From Anticarsia gemmatalis (taxonomy: Eukaryota; Arthropoda; Insecta; Lepidoptera; Erebidae), in contig NC_134747.1 of the NCBI RefSeq assembly GCF_050436995.1, forward strand, positions 6,207,501 through 6,271,500: DNA of 64,000 nt, read 5' to 3'. Under the pieces are notes generated by a model that did no database searches, was not told where the DNA came from, and saw nothing but the letters and a program-made list of their open reading frames with translations. Below, piece after piece: positions 37,801 to 50,800 of this stretch (positions within the stretch are counted from its first letter, which is position 1; each line of letters starts with the position of its first letter). The position numbers and the translations under genes were made by a program.

Positions 37801-40800
37801 CTCGGTACACGATATTACGTGCATGAAGATATTCCAGCGCTGACACGATTTCTGCAGCGTAGAAGTTTCCTGCGAAAATAACATTAAAATGCATTGATTT
37901 TTTTATGAGTTCAACCTATAAAGCTATAACCAACGACCTGATTTCAGGCGAGGCACGATGGCAAATGTTTCGTTAACTTTTTATGATTGATTGCAATTTT
38001 TGTTTGCTACACAACCTTAGCTTTGTGGCTTTGGTTTTATAAAAATGTAGATATCTGGACTTATAAATAAACTAAAAACTAGACATTTAAATTGTGGCTA
38101 GGTATAAAATGTATTTGCAAGTTGTAAATAAACCAGGAAATCGAACGAGTAATTTGATGCCAATTATCTCCGGCCAGTTATTCCTATTTTAAGCGTAAAC
38201 CAATCTTAAAACAACATTCTAATGTATTCAAAATATATACATTTACGAGGGGTCGGGTAGATCACTACAGATGCAACTAATAGTATATTATAAATCCACC
38301 TACATCACTTTCACTATTACAAGTTATTTTCCATTCACTTCATATACATAAATTATGACCCCGGTTATTGTTGTCTCTTGTTTACAAACGAAATCTCGAA
38401 CTGGTTTTTAACTTTTATAGGCACGCCATAATATCGTTATTTACATTTAACTGGAAGTCATCTAGATAAAGTTTATTTTCGGAAGGATGTTACAATAGTT
38501 CCACTGCATAACCGTTTAGAAAATGGAGAAAGCGCCAATCTAGCTTAAAAAGAATTTAATTCTTTAACAACTCTAATATTTCTGAACTACTTTTTATATT
38601 TACTTATGGTGTTAAAACACAAATAAGTAATATTGTTTTCGATTAAATATCGTATGATGGCTCTTCCGTTATATCGTACAACATTATTCATGACAATGAA
38701 TGTGCAACGATGAATACTGCCAAAAACAGTTTTAAAACATTCTACAATCTTTTCCCCAGTATTTGTGATTTATTGCTACTTTAAAGATTTTTTCAGCCAC
38801 TTAAATCTGAAGTAAATGAGTTAAACATCATCTTAAATGTAAACACTTTTACCAGAAAGAATAAAACAAAATTGTTTACAAACAAATATAATTGTTTGAA
38901 TATATTTACCTACTTACATATATTTTAACAATGCAGGTATGTTACGAAGACGTTTTTAAAAACCTGATTTAAAAATTTAAACAGAATTTAATACAATTTT
39001 TAAATTCTGCATATTATGTGCATGATTATTGAGATGAATATTATTATGACGGTATCCGCTAATTATTACCTCGTTATTAAAAAGAAAACAAAAGGAAGTG
39101 AACAATCGTAAACCAAACAATAAAACGTAAAATATTTTTTTTATAAACGCCTACTGGAATATTCGAACGGATGTAAAAAAAATGCAGAATTTATGGTTCA
39201 CTGTGCGGAATATAACAGAAATGAGTTAAAATCATCATAATTTGTTTAATAAAATACTATATAGATAGAAAAGTAATAATAATAGATACTATACTGTGAC
39301 GAGTTAAAAATATTTTGCTAGATTTAAAAAGTAATCAAAGATGCAAGTTTGTTAAAATATGCAATTTTATTAGTGTGTCTGTGTTACTTTTAGAGTATTA
39401 CAAATGGCTTAATTCATATATTTAATTAATCAAATATTTGTTTATTTTTATTAAAATAGCTAAATTAAAACTTGTATGTTGAACTTTACGTTTAGAAAAT
39501 CTATTTACAGAACCCACACTGATTATGATCATATCTGTTTATAAAACATTACATTTTATTTGAATAACGATTTTGACTTTAATATAATTATAATAAATAA
39601 GTAACGTTATGTTTACGTAACAGTATAACATGTTAGATATAGCTCAGGATTAGCCAAATCACGTTTATTTTTATAATTCGTAAAGTCAATGCCAGCTGGA
39701 TGAGGCCCGGCGTCACTTCACGCTCGCATTATTTGTGAGATGGAAAATCTCTTGCATGAAAACACTGATATTTCACAAATCATTAAAAAATATAATCCGC
39801 ATTAAAACACTCGTAAATTACATTTTACTACCTGCAGACACTTACTGTGATAAAAGTGTTTATTCTAGCCTAGACTAAGAAAAGAAGTGTCGACTGTCGA
39901 CTCTACATACATTTACATACAATTAACTAAGTATATCTTTGTAAAACGATTTGTTATATTCGAAAATGTTACAAATGTAGTAAGCCTATTAAAGAAAGCG
40001 ATAGTGGGCGACATCGTTGATGGTACCACTCGGAACCATGACGAATATGGCGTCTTTGCGGCAACCGTCGATGACATCACGCCATGAATAACGCGCCCAG
40101 ACCAAACAAAGGTGATCGTACTAAACAAACCTTTTTAATCCGAAAAATATATTTAATCAAACAGATACCGGCCTAAATGAATAATAAAGTTCCACGTTTG
40201 AAAATACATTTATAATGAATGCGGATCAATTTGTTTTCTTTTTCTAAATTAGGACACCTACCACTTAGACCAGCCAGTTCGAATTGTAAGCAGGGTGAAG
40301 AATGCTTTCTTCTTTGAAAAGCAATTTAGTTCACAGATGGATCTCTCTGGCACAGTTTATATTTTGCCTGCTTCGATTCCTCTTTGGTATATTATTACAC
40401 TTTAAAAATCTCTTTTATCTTCAGTACCGTCTTTTGAAATCATCAACTGAATCCGTTCATACAACGCTAGTGCAAGTGCACTCCATTTTTCTGCTTCCCG
40501 TCATGACTAGTGTAAAGTAATAAAAAAGTTGATACGCCTATCTCTTTAGATAGATGTGTCTTTATAATATCTTGTTTTTCATACTACACGGTGCTGATAA
40601 ATAATAGCATGGACATTTTTACATGTAAAAATAACACATCCAAAAATAATTTAAAGAAAAGGCATTTTTTTTACTAATCTTCGCATTGTCAAAAGTAAGT
40701 CGTAAATATTGGTCAACAAGTAATAAAGAAATCTGGAGAGTGTTTATGAATGCAGATGATAATTTATTATTGTGTGCGGTGCACGTGAAGTCGTGCGGCG

Positions 40801-43766
40801 TGATGGCGCGGTGGCGCGGTGGTGGCGCGGGCGTCATGATGTCTGGCTCAGCGGCAGTCAGCAGCCGCCAAATGGCGCAGACATTTTTATTGTCAGGGAG
40901 CTATAATATTCCAACGTCAACGCTCTAAGCCATGAAAAACGGGCGAAAACACCTTCAAGTCGCACGGCACTGAAGACGTAGAGTATTATTATTTAATCTA
41001 CGAGCGAAGCCCGACAGTTACTCGTTTACTCCTCACGTCACTGAACCCACATGAGCCCCTATTTCTGTCTTGTCTTTTCTCCAGAAACACGAGTCGGTCA
41101 TTTGCCGTGTATTTTTTAAATTTTTTTGCAACTGTATTTCATTACACACAAGTAGTACGGTATCTATTATTTTTCTCAGTATTCGCAACACATTACGTCA
41201 GTTTAAAAAGACAAAGTAATTAAGGACAAGCTGTATTTTTGATGTGGTATGAGGTGTGTATTTTTTGTTTTGTTTTTAACTGTAATATAATATTTAATTC
41301 GGCTAGAGCTAGTCGTATTTCGAACATTTCGACCATAAAATGTACCAAAAATATACCGACAATGTTGACATCATCGGGCTATAAATGGCTAAAACTAACG
41401 GTCGAATTTACATTACGGTTAGGTACATTCGAAGTTTATTACATACTAGACATCGCCTTTCTTACGACTTCAGTACATTCGTACGGTAAAGGTGCAGCGT
41501 GCAAAAGTCAGAGGGAATAAATCCTAACTATTCTAATTTTACAATTCTTGCTCATGTACACCTATCCTACATATATTGTACGTTCACGTATACATAGATT
41601 TTAATTATTTTTAAAGGAAATCTATAATTCATTGTTACAGCGTGACTAGTTTATTTAAGTCTGTTGTTTAAATAAACATCTGTCGCGTTTTCATTTGTTG
41701 GAAAAGTTTAGGCATATTAAAGATAGTAACGTTTTAGCAGCCGTTGACATAGAATTATCTGACACGCGGCGAGACGTCGTTTTATTTTTCGACTTTGAGC
41801 TTTATTGTGCTAAAGTACAAGGATAATATTCGATACAGACACAGTGATGTGATAAAATCTTGAAAGAAGTGGACATCGTGGATGATTGCAGATGCCACGG
41901 TACGGTGGCCTGCGTGGTGCTGGCATCTCTCCAAATGTTATTTATTTATTCCGCTCCAGTTTATTTATTTACATCGATTAATAACCGAAATTCTTACTGT
42001 ATTCTAATCTAGTCATCAAAGGTGGAGGACATCGGGTGATGTTGTTTTTGTCTTTGTTGTATTCAATTTTACGTAAATTTATACTAAAGTGAGGGACATC
42101 GAGGTCTACTGTATACGAAACTTGTGCATTAGAATTAAGTAGAAACTTCCGCAAAAACAGCAAGGTGTGAAATGATGTATGTAAAGTGAATATATTGTAT
42201 ATTTACCAATACTGTTGCTGAACCTGCCAGCGTTTCTCAGGTAAGAGAACAGCTCCCCGCCGCACACGTAGTCGAAGAGCATGTAGATACACGAGTCGTC
42301 GTGTGTCCACCACCGCCTGCAATATATCATAACTGTCATCAACTGGTAGACGCGGCCAACATCAGCGCAGATCCAAGTCCTCGATCACCACAAATTGGAT
42401 GCCTAGTACTCGCTCGGATAATTGTAGTTAGAAATGCTTGCCAAGGCTTACACTAACCATAACATAGAACGTATTCAAAACTTCTCAATTTCACTTACGG
42501 TATTTCAATTACTTTTAAATTCTAAAATGTAAACGAAAGTTGTAAAGTTGTCTAAATCAGTGCCTCGATTCTCTACTACTATCGACTACCGACAACCGAG
42601 CTGTCATCGAGAAATTTTGTATGAAAATCTGAACAGCGCCTCTGACGGGTGTCGTAGGAAACAATTTGGCAGTACATTCTAAATGTCAAAATTCGATAGC
42701 TAGCCGGTTGTCGGTAGTCGATAGTGCTACAGAATCGAGGTACAGAATATTTTTCGAATGTTCTTACGCACAAATAAACGAATCCATACACTTAAAGGAA
42801 ATGTGAAAACTATTATTCGCGTTTTGTCTATTTGATTTAGAATCTTTGAAATAAACAAAGACGTCAACTGAAATTGATTAATGGGCTCAACTTATTTTAA
42901 AACTTCGTAGAATGCAGTGACGACAAAAGCATTGCTGATCACTATTATACCGCCATCAATAGGGCACGCGCGTGACATTTGTCGCCTCGCGACGATCGCA
43001 CTTGGCGCTAATACGGCATTTACAATCTCTAAAGTACTCTAAACAAATTAGAGCGCGCCAGTACAAATAATAGTAAATAATCTAATCGATATGCGCATGT
43101 TTAAACTCACTATTGGGTCAAATCAATCTGATAGGAAAGAGGCCGCTTCTAGAAACAACAAAAGTTTCTTTTCAGGTCAATTGATCTTGAAATACTAATA
43201 AAGAAATAACGGTAACGTTATCGCGGAAATACAATTGTACAAATGCAAATGACAACGTGATGTCGATGAAATTTGTTGTTAATCAGTCGCACCATGCGCT
43301 AGCTGGAAGGTGGAACGATTAGAAAGAAAACAGAGGTAAGTAATAATATTGGCCGAATGCCGGTGTTCGGCGCTCCTTATAATTGACGTGCGTCACATGC
43401 ACTCATGCACGTTTAATTAAACGTCCAACTGTGTTTCAATGGTAAACATCGTTGTTATTACCCCGCGAGAATAATGATACCCTTTAGATATGTCGCATCT
43501 GTCTAGACGTTTTGGATAAACACCAAGAAAATTAATTGCAACAAATGATTGACGGGACATGGCAATTATTTATTAAAACATTGAAGGATGCACTTACAAG
43601 TTAACTATGAAAGGATGATTGATTTCGGCGAGGATGTTCTTTTCGTTCATGACGTGGTCGACTTGCTTGAGGCGGATGACGTCGGCCATGGACAGTATCT
43701 TCATCGCCAGATATTCATCAGCGGCTTTGTCACGACACAGGCACACGCGACCGAACGTGCCTGTAC
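28856..43766 (-). CDS. Pka-C3: cAMP-dependent protein kinase catalytic subunit, PRKX / Pka-C3 type (5' end missing)
   Basis: Six exons, in translation order: 43598-43766, 42207-42316, 37624-37869, 35527-35708, 30683-30760, 28856-28981. They give 303 residues, stop TGA at 28856-28858. This AGC-family serine/threonine kinase acts in cAMP-type signalling. Counting from the first (split) glycine codon: glycine loop GTGTFGRV, ATP-binding Lys23 in LAMK, helix-C Glu42, catalytic YRDLKPEN with Asp117 and Asn122, DFG at 135-137, activation-loop TWTLCGTPEYLAPE with Thr148, and the C-tail NFDEYPE and terminal hydrophobic motif FANF. VIRLKQVDHV, GGELFSYLR and YPPFYDDNPFGIYEKIL point to PRKX/Pka-C3 rather than PKA-C1. 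The first recognised exon opens mid-codon in phase 1, so the start codon and N-terminal tail are in an upstream exon that I could not find. Introns are 1.3 to 4.8 kb and repeat-bearing. All key catalytic residues visible are intact. Confidence 0.93.
29622..29999 (+). mobile_element. tRNA-derived SINE in a kinase intron
   Basis: A box A-like 'tggcgcggtcggtag' at 29634-29648 and a box B 'gggttcgaatcctg' near 29678-29691 form a tRNA-like head. The body runs through 'ttgcccggagttaggaagtt' and 'gttatccgtcccaccaaact' to 'ccgtatatcggctaggagga'. It sits in the last intron of the kinase, antisense to it, and is a different family from the SINE at 22127. Confidence 0.8.
32534..32629. repeat. 44-bp-arm hairpin made from acidic-coding sequence
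   Basis: Arm 32534-32577 and arm 32586-32629 are reverse complements at 41 of 44 positions, with an 8-base loop. Read on the minus strand, the right arm encodes SSDSDDSDEDDTDLG, an acid-rich run of the sort found near the N-terminus of some transposases. The open frame around it spans only about 45 codons. It lies in the intron between kinase exons 30683-30760 and 35527-35708. Confidence 0.75.
33253..33752. repeat. Large near-perfect inverted repeat (about 213-bp arms)
   Basis: The left arm 33253-33466 and right arm 33540-33752 are reverse complements with only a handful of mismatches by eye, separated by about 73 bases. Outer ends read 'atgccaccaaaaacattctg' and its complement; inner ends read 'catcgcatga' and 'catgcgatg'. 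Transcribed as part of the kinase intron it would fold into a long double-stranded stem. It could be a foldback transposon or a source of hairpin-derived small RNA. Confidence 0.88.
34156..34197 (+). repeat. GTGAGTCA tandem minisatellite within a dispersed repeat
   Basis: The 8-base unit gtgagtca is repeated about five times with one variant (gtgaatca). It is embedded in a longer dispersed-looking block, about 34080-34435, that ends with a GC-rich stretch containing the small hairpin 'gggggcacttccgtgccccc'. It lies in a kinase intron. Confidence 0.7.
40786..40880. other. GC-rich block in a kinase intron
   Basis: A sharply GC-rich patch ('ggcgcggtggcgcggtggtg' and onward) lies in otherwise AT-rich intron sequence. 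No frame here joins to the kinase and no splice-bounded exon was seen. It could be a regulatory element or the start of an unrecognised transcript. Confidence 0.35.
42561..42743. mobile_element. MITE-like element with 38-bp terminal inverted repeats
   Basis: The ends 42561-42598 and about 42705-42742 are reverse complements at roughly 34 of 38 positions ('actatcgactaccgacaacc' is shared exactly). The total length is about 183 bp with no coding capacity. It lies in the intron between kinase exons 42207-42316 and 43598-43766. A relative is found at 10561-10695. Confidence 0.78.
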
Positions 43767-45504
43767 CTGAAACAATACAACAAAGAACATTAGCACCATG
43801 TCAGCTGGCACGTTGTACAATATCACTAAGTATCACAGTTATACAGTCAGCTACTGATAATGTCACTCCATGCTATGAATAATTTGAAAGATTTCGACCA
43901 TTGATCATGAAAGTTGCATTTCACGTTCGAAGTAAGACGATATGTTTTTGCAGCCCAATTGCATGTGTCAGCGTATTACATTTGGGTCAGATATTCATCC
44001 AACATGATTTTATAAGGCTGGAACCGCTGGAGGAAAACAATTCCCAGTACACTACCTACAGTATCAAAATAAATGAATCACTCCCGGAGATTCCCGAGTC
44101 ATTTTAATATACCATCGTACTGTAATGTGCCTAATGCGTTCGTGGTACTCGATAAACAAATTGAAAAATAAATTACTTGTAAACAAAACTCACTCATCAA
44201 ACATTTGTATGTGGTTTTTATCCATCTCTCAGTGTTCAGTTATTTAACCGAGTTTTCGATTTACAGACTTTGAAATAGCCCCAATTAAGACTCAATAAAC
44301 AAAGTGAAATACATTACTGTTACACAAATAAAAACAATGTAGCATTAAGCACATTTAACGAGTAACATTTTTAATAATACGCGTTCTGTTTACCTCATTT
44401 TGTGACTGTGATGAAAGTAAATAAGGAAAGTGCGCACCGTCACTGAGTTCATGCTGCAATCTTAATAATAGCCAAACATACAATATGTTACAATACGGCG
44501 ATATTTTTACGTGAATTCAATGAGGCTTTTACTGAATTAATTTTGTAATGAAAGCCAAGCGAATGGCAAGGCCCATCATTATGTCACCGCCTTACGTTCC
44601 CGGAATAAGTGATCCAGTAATTGACCTTTGTAGTCCTTCCTACATAATACTACGTACAATAATTGAGTTAAGGAGCTCTACGTCTGTTTATTACTTCTAT
44701 TTATATCTTATTTTACATACACAACGTTTATACCTACATGCTATATTTAAACCATGCGCTGTTTATTGCAACTGAAAGTTCTATCAGGATCCTTCTGTTA
44801 ACGCACACAAAGAAGAGATTGTAAGAAATGTGCAGATTGTTAGTTTATAGCTTTACACTATAAAACAAGAAAATCATTAATTTCAAACGTAGAAGGTAAT
44901 TTATTTTTTATGACTGGTTTTTGTTTACATACATTGTCTGGATAAGATGTAAAACCTATTTTGACGTTTTACTGTCAAGTTCAGAGACCTGAGAAAACTG
45001 GGTGAATTTTGCACAAAAATGTGAGGTGTGGTTGAAATCTGATGAAACAAGTAATATAATCTATTTGTTGAGAGTTTGACGCAATCTGTATTGATTCCAA
45101 GATAATGTATAGACTGAACCATTCAATCAATGCCATCGTACGATTATCTTACTCACATTTCATAAAAAGGCATATTTTTGAGGCAGGGTTCGTGTTAATC
45201 AATCATTTATACATATGTACAATATGAGTAGGTACATCACTGGGGTATCAGAGCGTATCTCGCCTAGATCTGAATTGATATAAAAAGTAAGTACATATAA
45301 GCTTCCTTCAGTGATTGGGAATTTTGACAGATTTCTCACCTGTTGTCTTTAATGTTATCTATCTATTGAATATGCCATCTAACACCTGTCTGTAACTCTG
45401 AAATAGAAACGATAGAGTGACAGCAAGTAGAAATGCGTAAAAAAAACATTCTAAAATATGTATAGTTAACTCTCACAGGGTATTAAACATTTTATGAGAT
45501 GTGA

Positions 45505-45660
45505 GCTTCACACATAGTAGAAAGCAAAGTCGCTTCCCGCGTCTGTCCATACGTCTGTATGTACGCTTTAGATCTTTAAAAACTACAATACGGATTTTGA
45601 CTCGGTTTTTTTAGTAGATAGCGTGATTCATGTGAGCTAGGTTTATGTGTAAAAGTTGAC
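45505..45660 (-). mobile_element. Retrotransposon-tail repeat, second copy of the 235-437 family
   Basis: Read on the minus strand it runs 'aaaaccgagtcaaaatccgt', then 'aagatctaaagcgtacatac', then 'cgcgggaagcgactttgctt'. This matches the order of blocks at 235-437. Confidence 0.65.
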
Positions 45661-46735
45661 AAGGTTTTTCTGTAAAATAGGCCGGTAGTTATATATAAAA
45701 CTGTTTAATAAATTAATATAATATCAGAAAATAGAGACTAACTAAAGTTCTATTCTCTATTTTCTAAGCGTGACATAAGATGAAGCACCTATTTACCTAT
45801 CAAGACGTGAGATTCAGATTTATATCTCGCCACTTACGATAAAGCAAAAAACCCCTTCATCAACGAAATCTACATATCGAAGATTTCAATATCGATGATG
45901 TAATTTTTGTAATAAGCATATTTGCTTGTAAGCTCAATCATGTGTCCCGTTTTAGCAAGTGACGGTTTTGAACGACAGAAAAGGATGGAGCGATGGGATA
46001 ATGGATGTGTAGACTTACCCTAAGTACTAAAATGTAGCTTAGACTTCTAGAACGGTAGGCAAAAAATGTTGCATCAGTCACCTACTTACTGCATAATCGG
46101 ATAATACTAATTCCCTATAAAAAGTATGGCTTCAGTCTCTCTTGTATAAAATAAACTACCTAATGTATTTTCATTGTTTTACAAAATGTATTTTTGAATG
46201 TACATTATTGTGGTAAAAACTTTGACCAACAACTAGATACTTTTGCGGTATTGTTTAGAACAAAACAAATTATTTTATATGCGGTTGTAAATGGTACATT
46301 GTATTTATTATCGGTCTTATTCGTTCTATAAATATACAAATGGCTAGTTTATCTATTTAGCAAATAAATTGTGCATTAATAGTTTATTGACTCGTACTTA
46401 TCCGCAAACCATTCCTGTATTAACATAAAGAATAGCAAACAAGTACATAGTGGTTGTGTTCTGATTACATATTTGATACAAGTCTTGCGTAAAGACCTAC
46501 TTTATGCTACTACAATATTATAATAACACATCGCTTTTACATATTCATGCAATGGAGGTTGACATGCGATTGAATTCAATATCAATGTCACGAATAACCT
46601 GCAGAACAATAGGCTGTTGAACTGTGCTCGTAAAATATTGATAATAACGGCTAGAAATAGTTAAAACCATCTCTTTTGAAGTCGTGAGTTCGATACATGC
46701 AAGTTGCTTTTAGTACTTTTCTTATTTTTCGTGTG

Positions 46736-46771
46736 AACAAGTATACTGATAATTTTATCGGTATACTTGTT
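46736..46771. repeat. 16-bp inverted repeat
   Basis: 'aacaagtatactgata' and 'tatcggtatacttgtt' are reverse complements with one mismatch and a 4-base loop. It lies about 30 bases before the retrotransposon tail at 46803. Confidence 0.55.
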
Positions 46772-46802
46772 ATTATGTAATGATAAGCACCTAAAATATC
46801 CA

Positions 46803-47020
46803 TCCATACTAATATTATAAATGCGAAAGTAACTCTGTCTGTCTGTCTGCTACTCAATCACGCCTAAACTACTGAACCAATTTGCATGAAATTTCGTATG
46901 GAGATATTTTGATACCCGAGAAAGGACATAGGCTATATATCATCACGCTACAACCAAAAGGAGCAGAGTACCAGTAAAAAATGTTATTGGACGCAAGCGA
47001 AGTTGCGCGGGGCAGCTAGT
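46803..47020 (-). mobile_element. CTAGCTGCCC-type retrotransposon-tail repeat
   Basis: Read on the minus strand it begins 'actagctgccccgcgcaact', passes through 'tttggttgtagcgtgatgat' and 'aaatttcatgcaaattggtt', and ends 'tttataatattagtatgga'. The head is shared with the copies at 6969, 10176 and 24681, but the 3' half is different, with a (gaca)n-like stretch seen on the plus strand as 'ctgtctgtctgtctgc'. This marks a distinct subfamily. Confidence 0.75.
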
Positions 47021-47787
47021 ACATAATAATTTTTATGGAGAAAAGGTGGCGCACAAGCATATCGCTGAATTAAGAGCATTATCAAGGGAAGCCCGCGAGC
47101 ATCTTGATCGAGTCGAGTGCGTACTCACGTATAGAGGGATTCAGAATCATCAATGTCATTTTGATGTGAAGCATTTTGCAAAAATATATATTACTACCGT
47201 GAAAAAAACCTAGATTTTAAATTTGTCCCAACAGAATTATTCTTGTAAGATCAAAACGAATGAAGCTCATAACTAATAAAGTATTTTTTTTCTTCGCCTT
47301 GAATATAGTATACTAGAACCAGCTCTCATGTTATGACACATCGTCTATTTACGACACCGTATCACGTACAGTTTTGTGATTTTAAATAATTTTTAAATAT
47401 TAACTGTTAAAGCGTTTATCCCTTCATAATTTTCGACATTCTGACTATACGTAGGAGCGAGTGTTTAGATATTACGATAATTAATATATTTTTTCAAAAG
47501 TCACGTATTTACTTTGGTTGTAAATTAATTAATAATGCTTGTTTATATATTTTTTTAACAAATAGTTGTTTACTGTATAGTGCTTGTTCCCACGAGATAA
47601 CAGGCTTCATCCATCACTGTTTTTTCAACAATACTGGTTAATCTGGTCTTAATGGTAGGCAGTGGAATCATTTTGGAATTCAAAATTAGCTCGAGACAGG
47701 AGTTAATAATATTTTTTTCAATTTTAATACTGCCGAAGAACACAAATTATGCAGAAGAAAAAGACTTAGACTCTAGATATAATATTC

Positions 47788-47882
47788 TAAGTTAATATTA
47801 TTATGCGATATCGATGGACCTACCAATTTAACTAATGTGTTAAGATAATATTATTATGCGATATCGATAAGACTACCAATTT
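47788..47882 (+). repeat. Two-unit tandem direct repeat, 42 bp each
   Basis: Positions 47788-47829 and 47841-47882 are near-identical ('aatattattatgcgatatcg' shared exactly), 53 bases apart. It is a local duplication with no coding content. Confidence 0.8.
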
Positions 47883-50800
47883 CTAATTAATATAATTATG
47901 ATCCACTCGACAGTTACACGAAACAGAACGCTATAATCGCTTACTTCCTTCCGAGAAACACTTGAACGTAACCAAAACTTGATCCATATAAAAATAGGAT
48001 TCCAATGTTTCAAGAAACGACACAGTATCATTATAAAGAAGTCAATTAAATCGATCTAAAATATTGCTACCGAAACCTACTATTTAGGTTAGAAGGCCGA
48101 TGATCCTAAAAACGGGCTATAATTTGCGTAACACTAGTTAATGCGTTGATGACGTAGCGGGAACATCTTCTACGCACTTTATTTTCTGCGTTCAGTTGCG
48201 CAAGGTTCTGGTCGGCTCTCGGAAAATAGGAACAGGGGCCATCAAATAATCGTCGACGGAAAGGAAACACGCTACTGACGACACTAATTCAGAGATACGC
48301 GCGCTTGTAACGTTAGAAAAGTTATTTTACTATGAAATCTCTCTACTAACCCGTCGTTGTGGACTTCGCACTTTGTTAGATTATCGACACGGATGTACAT
48401 TTTCTAAAAGAATTTCTATCAATACTATCGCAATAGTGATTCATTACATCCCATGCATAAATTTCATCACTTTAGTTTATCTGTACATCTGTTATCAATG
48501 TCCACTTTTATTTTTATCATAACTACCTTCTCACATCACATAGAGTATGACGAACAAACACAATCATATTTCATTATATTAAATTGTATCTACATATAGA
48601 TGAGGTTAACGCCCGTCGCGTGTTCTCAGAAAGGGATGATTCAGTTACCAAAATAAGATCTTATATTTCTCTTATAAATATATTACTTGTCTCGTATGAA
48701 ATCTAATCTTACAGAAACATGGATTTGATTTGCCTTCAATAATCTCTACGGAAACCCCTAAAACAATACGGTATTTCATTTTATCAACGTTGTACTGAGT
48801 AGATTAGGAATTCAGTTATTCAACGGCCTCTGAGACTCAGAATGCGGACCCATTTAAAGCGATTTTATCGGCGGCGACTATTATTCCCTTGTTGATTTAT
48901 TAATCTTACGACAGGAACATAGTAGTAAACAACACTAGTCGGTAAAATGGAATATTTTAAGGGGAAAATCCGATTATACACAAACCAAAAAGCTCACTGA
49001 AAAAAACAGAGAAATAATAGAAGACTTGAAAAACTTAAACAAATATTCTAACTATAAATAGTAAATCTTTATATGGCCACTATATTATTATTATTTACAC
49101 GAGACAGTGTAAAACATGTTTCACCTGATGCACGCGGTAATTTGGAAAACTACCGGGTTTAACGACGCTTTCTCTCAATAATAATGTTTGTATTTTAATA
49201 TAATTTATATGTTAACGTAAATAGCATGGCGTCTTCCGATATAAATTATAAGATAATATTACATAGAGCCAAGCTTGGCATGTAAACAAAAGCAAAATAC
49301 TGCCCGTAGATGCTCAGTATGTTTGTAAAGTATAAAATTATGGTAAAATATTGCATAACAAGTATTTATTCGCGTCATAAACAAATCGATTGAATCGAGC
49401 GTTTTACATACAATAGTTGGACGTCTATCAAATTGAACGAATGAAATTCAGATAATGGATTCGAAAAAATAACTCTGTAGGTATAGGTTCATCACAACAT
49501 CCCGACCTCTTTACTACCCTATGAAAACACTTTTTAATTTTATTGTCTCAAGGCTCTATGATGAAAATTTGTTCACACGATATAAACAAAGTCAAAATTA
49601 TGACTAATAGTTTTAAAAATATTATATAGTTACCTATTTCTAAAAACGAGATATGGATGGCGTTTATTAGAGTGATGAAAAACTGTTCTATTGTGGAGAT
49701 AAAATAAATCGCCTTGATGACATGCAAAAGTTCATTAACATTTTGACTTATTCAATTAGTCCAGGCGAACACATCACTGAACACTTAACACAATGTGTTG
49801 ACATTTAACGGACATTCGTCACTACCTACCTGCTAGATTATATACATATTTCAATTGTGTAGTGCAAGTAACAGCGACAAAAGAAAACCTCGACACTGTA
49901 AGTTGCAAGTGACCTTTATCTTATATAATAGATATCTTATATAAATCCATTACGGGTGACGTTTTAGATCTGTGTATCAGAAATATCAGTGAAGGGCATT
50001 CACTAATTTATTCGATCAGAGTTGAACCGTACGCGCGCGACCACTTTCACTCTCGAGCATAACGCACGCGGCCGACGTCTGACGACTCTTTACGTCATCA
50101 TCTTCGACGACACTAATTATATACCAAATAGAAAATTTATGTGAAATGATTGAAACTTTCCACGCCTACGACTCGACTGTATCTTATCTCATCTCATGTT
50201 GATGGGCGTTGCTTTCATAAAATGTCAAATAAATTCACTAGTCTACGTAACATTGCAAAAAATCGGAACTTGGCTACGGTACAGGGGTGGTAAAATTAGA
50301 AGTGATATATTTCTGAAATTAATTGGACTGTTGAGACTATTTAACAAAAATATAAATAAGTATAATATTGTCCAGTCGAATAAACCTAGCAAAAAGCAAC
50401 GGGCCCGGCTGTTCAACAGTTTATGCAATGAAGATACATTCATTTTACATAATACTCGTAAACATGTAGGTGTAGATGCACCGTATTCACCTCCGAAGCT
50501 TGCATTGAAGCGTGTATTAAGATATTGCGCAATCAGTGATTGACACGATACAGGTGCTTACGAACCGCTGATAAATAATGCGTCCAGATGAAAACACGAC
50601 GCGACTTTGGCAATGACACTCGCGACAAATCCTAAATAGAAAACGCAATAATTTAGACGTGTCGTATACGTCCGTAGATGACGGGAAGAAAGAGCATTTC
50701 CGTAATGTTACGTACAAGTATGTTGGCGCCTCATCTATTTCTTGCACGTCTCTCCGCTTTCACGCATTCTAATAGCAACCGTCGCAGAAGAATGCGTAAA

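Noticed and set aside
37614..37826. Plus-strand 70-codon ORF opposite the kinase core
   Set aside because: It is the antisense shadow of the kinase exon 37624-37869.
50196..50543. Plus-strand ORF of 115 codons, the longest single open frame in the gene-poor part
   Set aside because: No recognisable motif, composition like its AT-rich surroundings, and an overlapping open frame on the other strand. Most likely chance.
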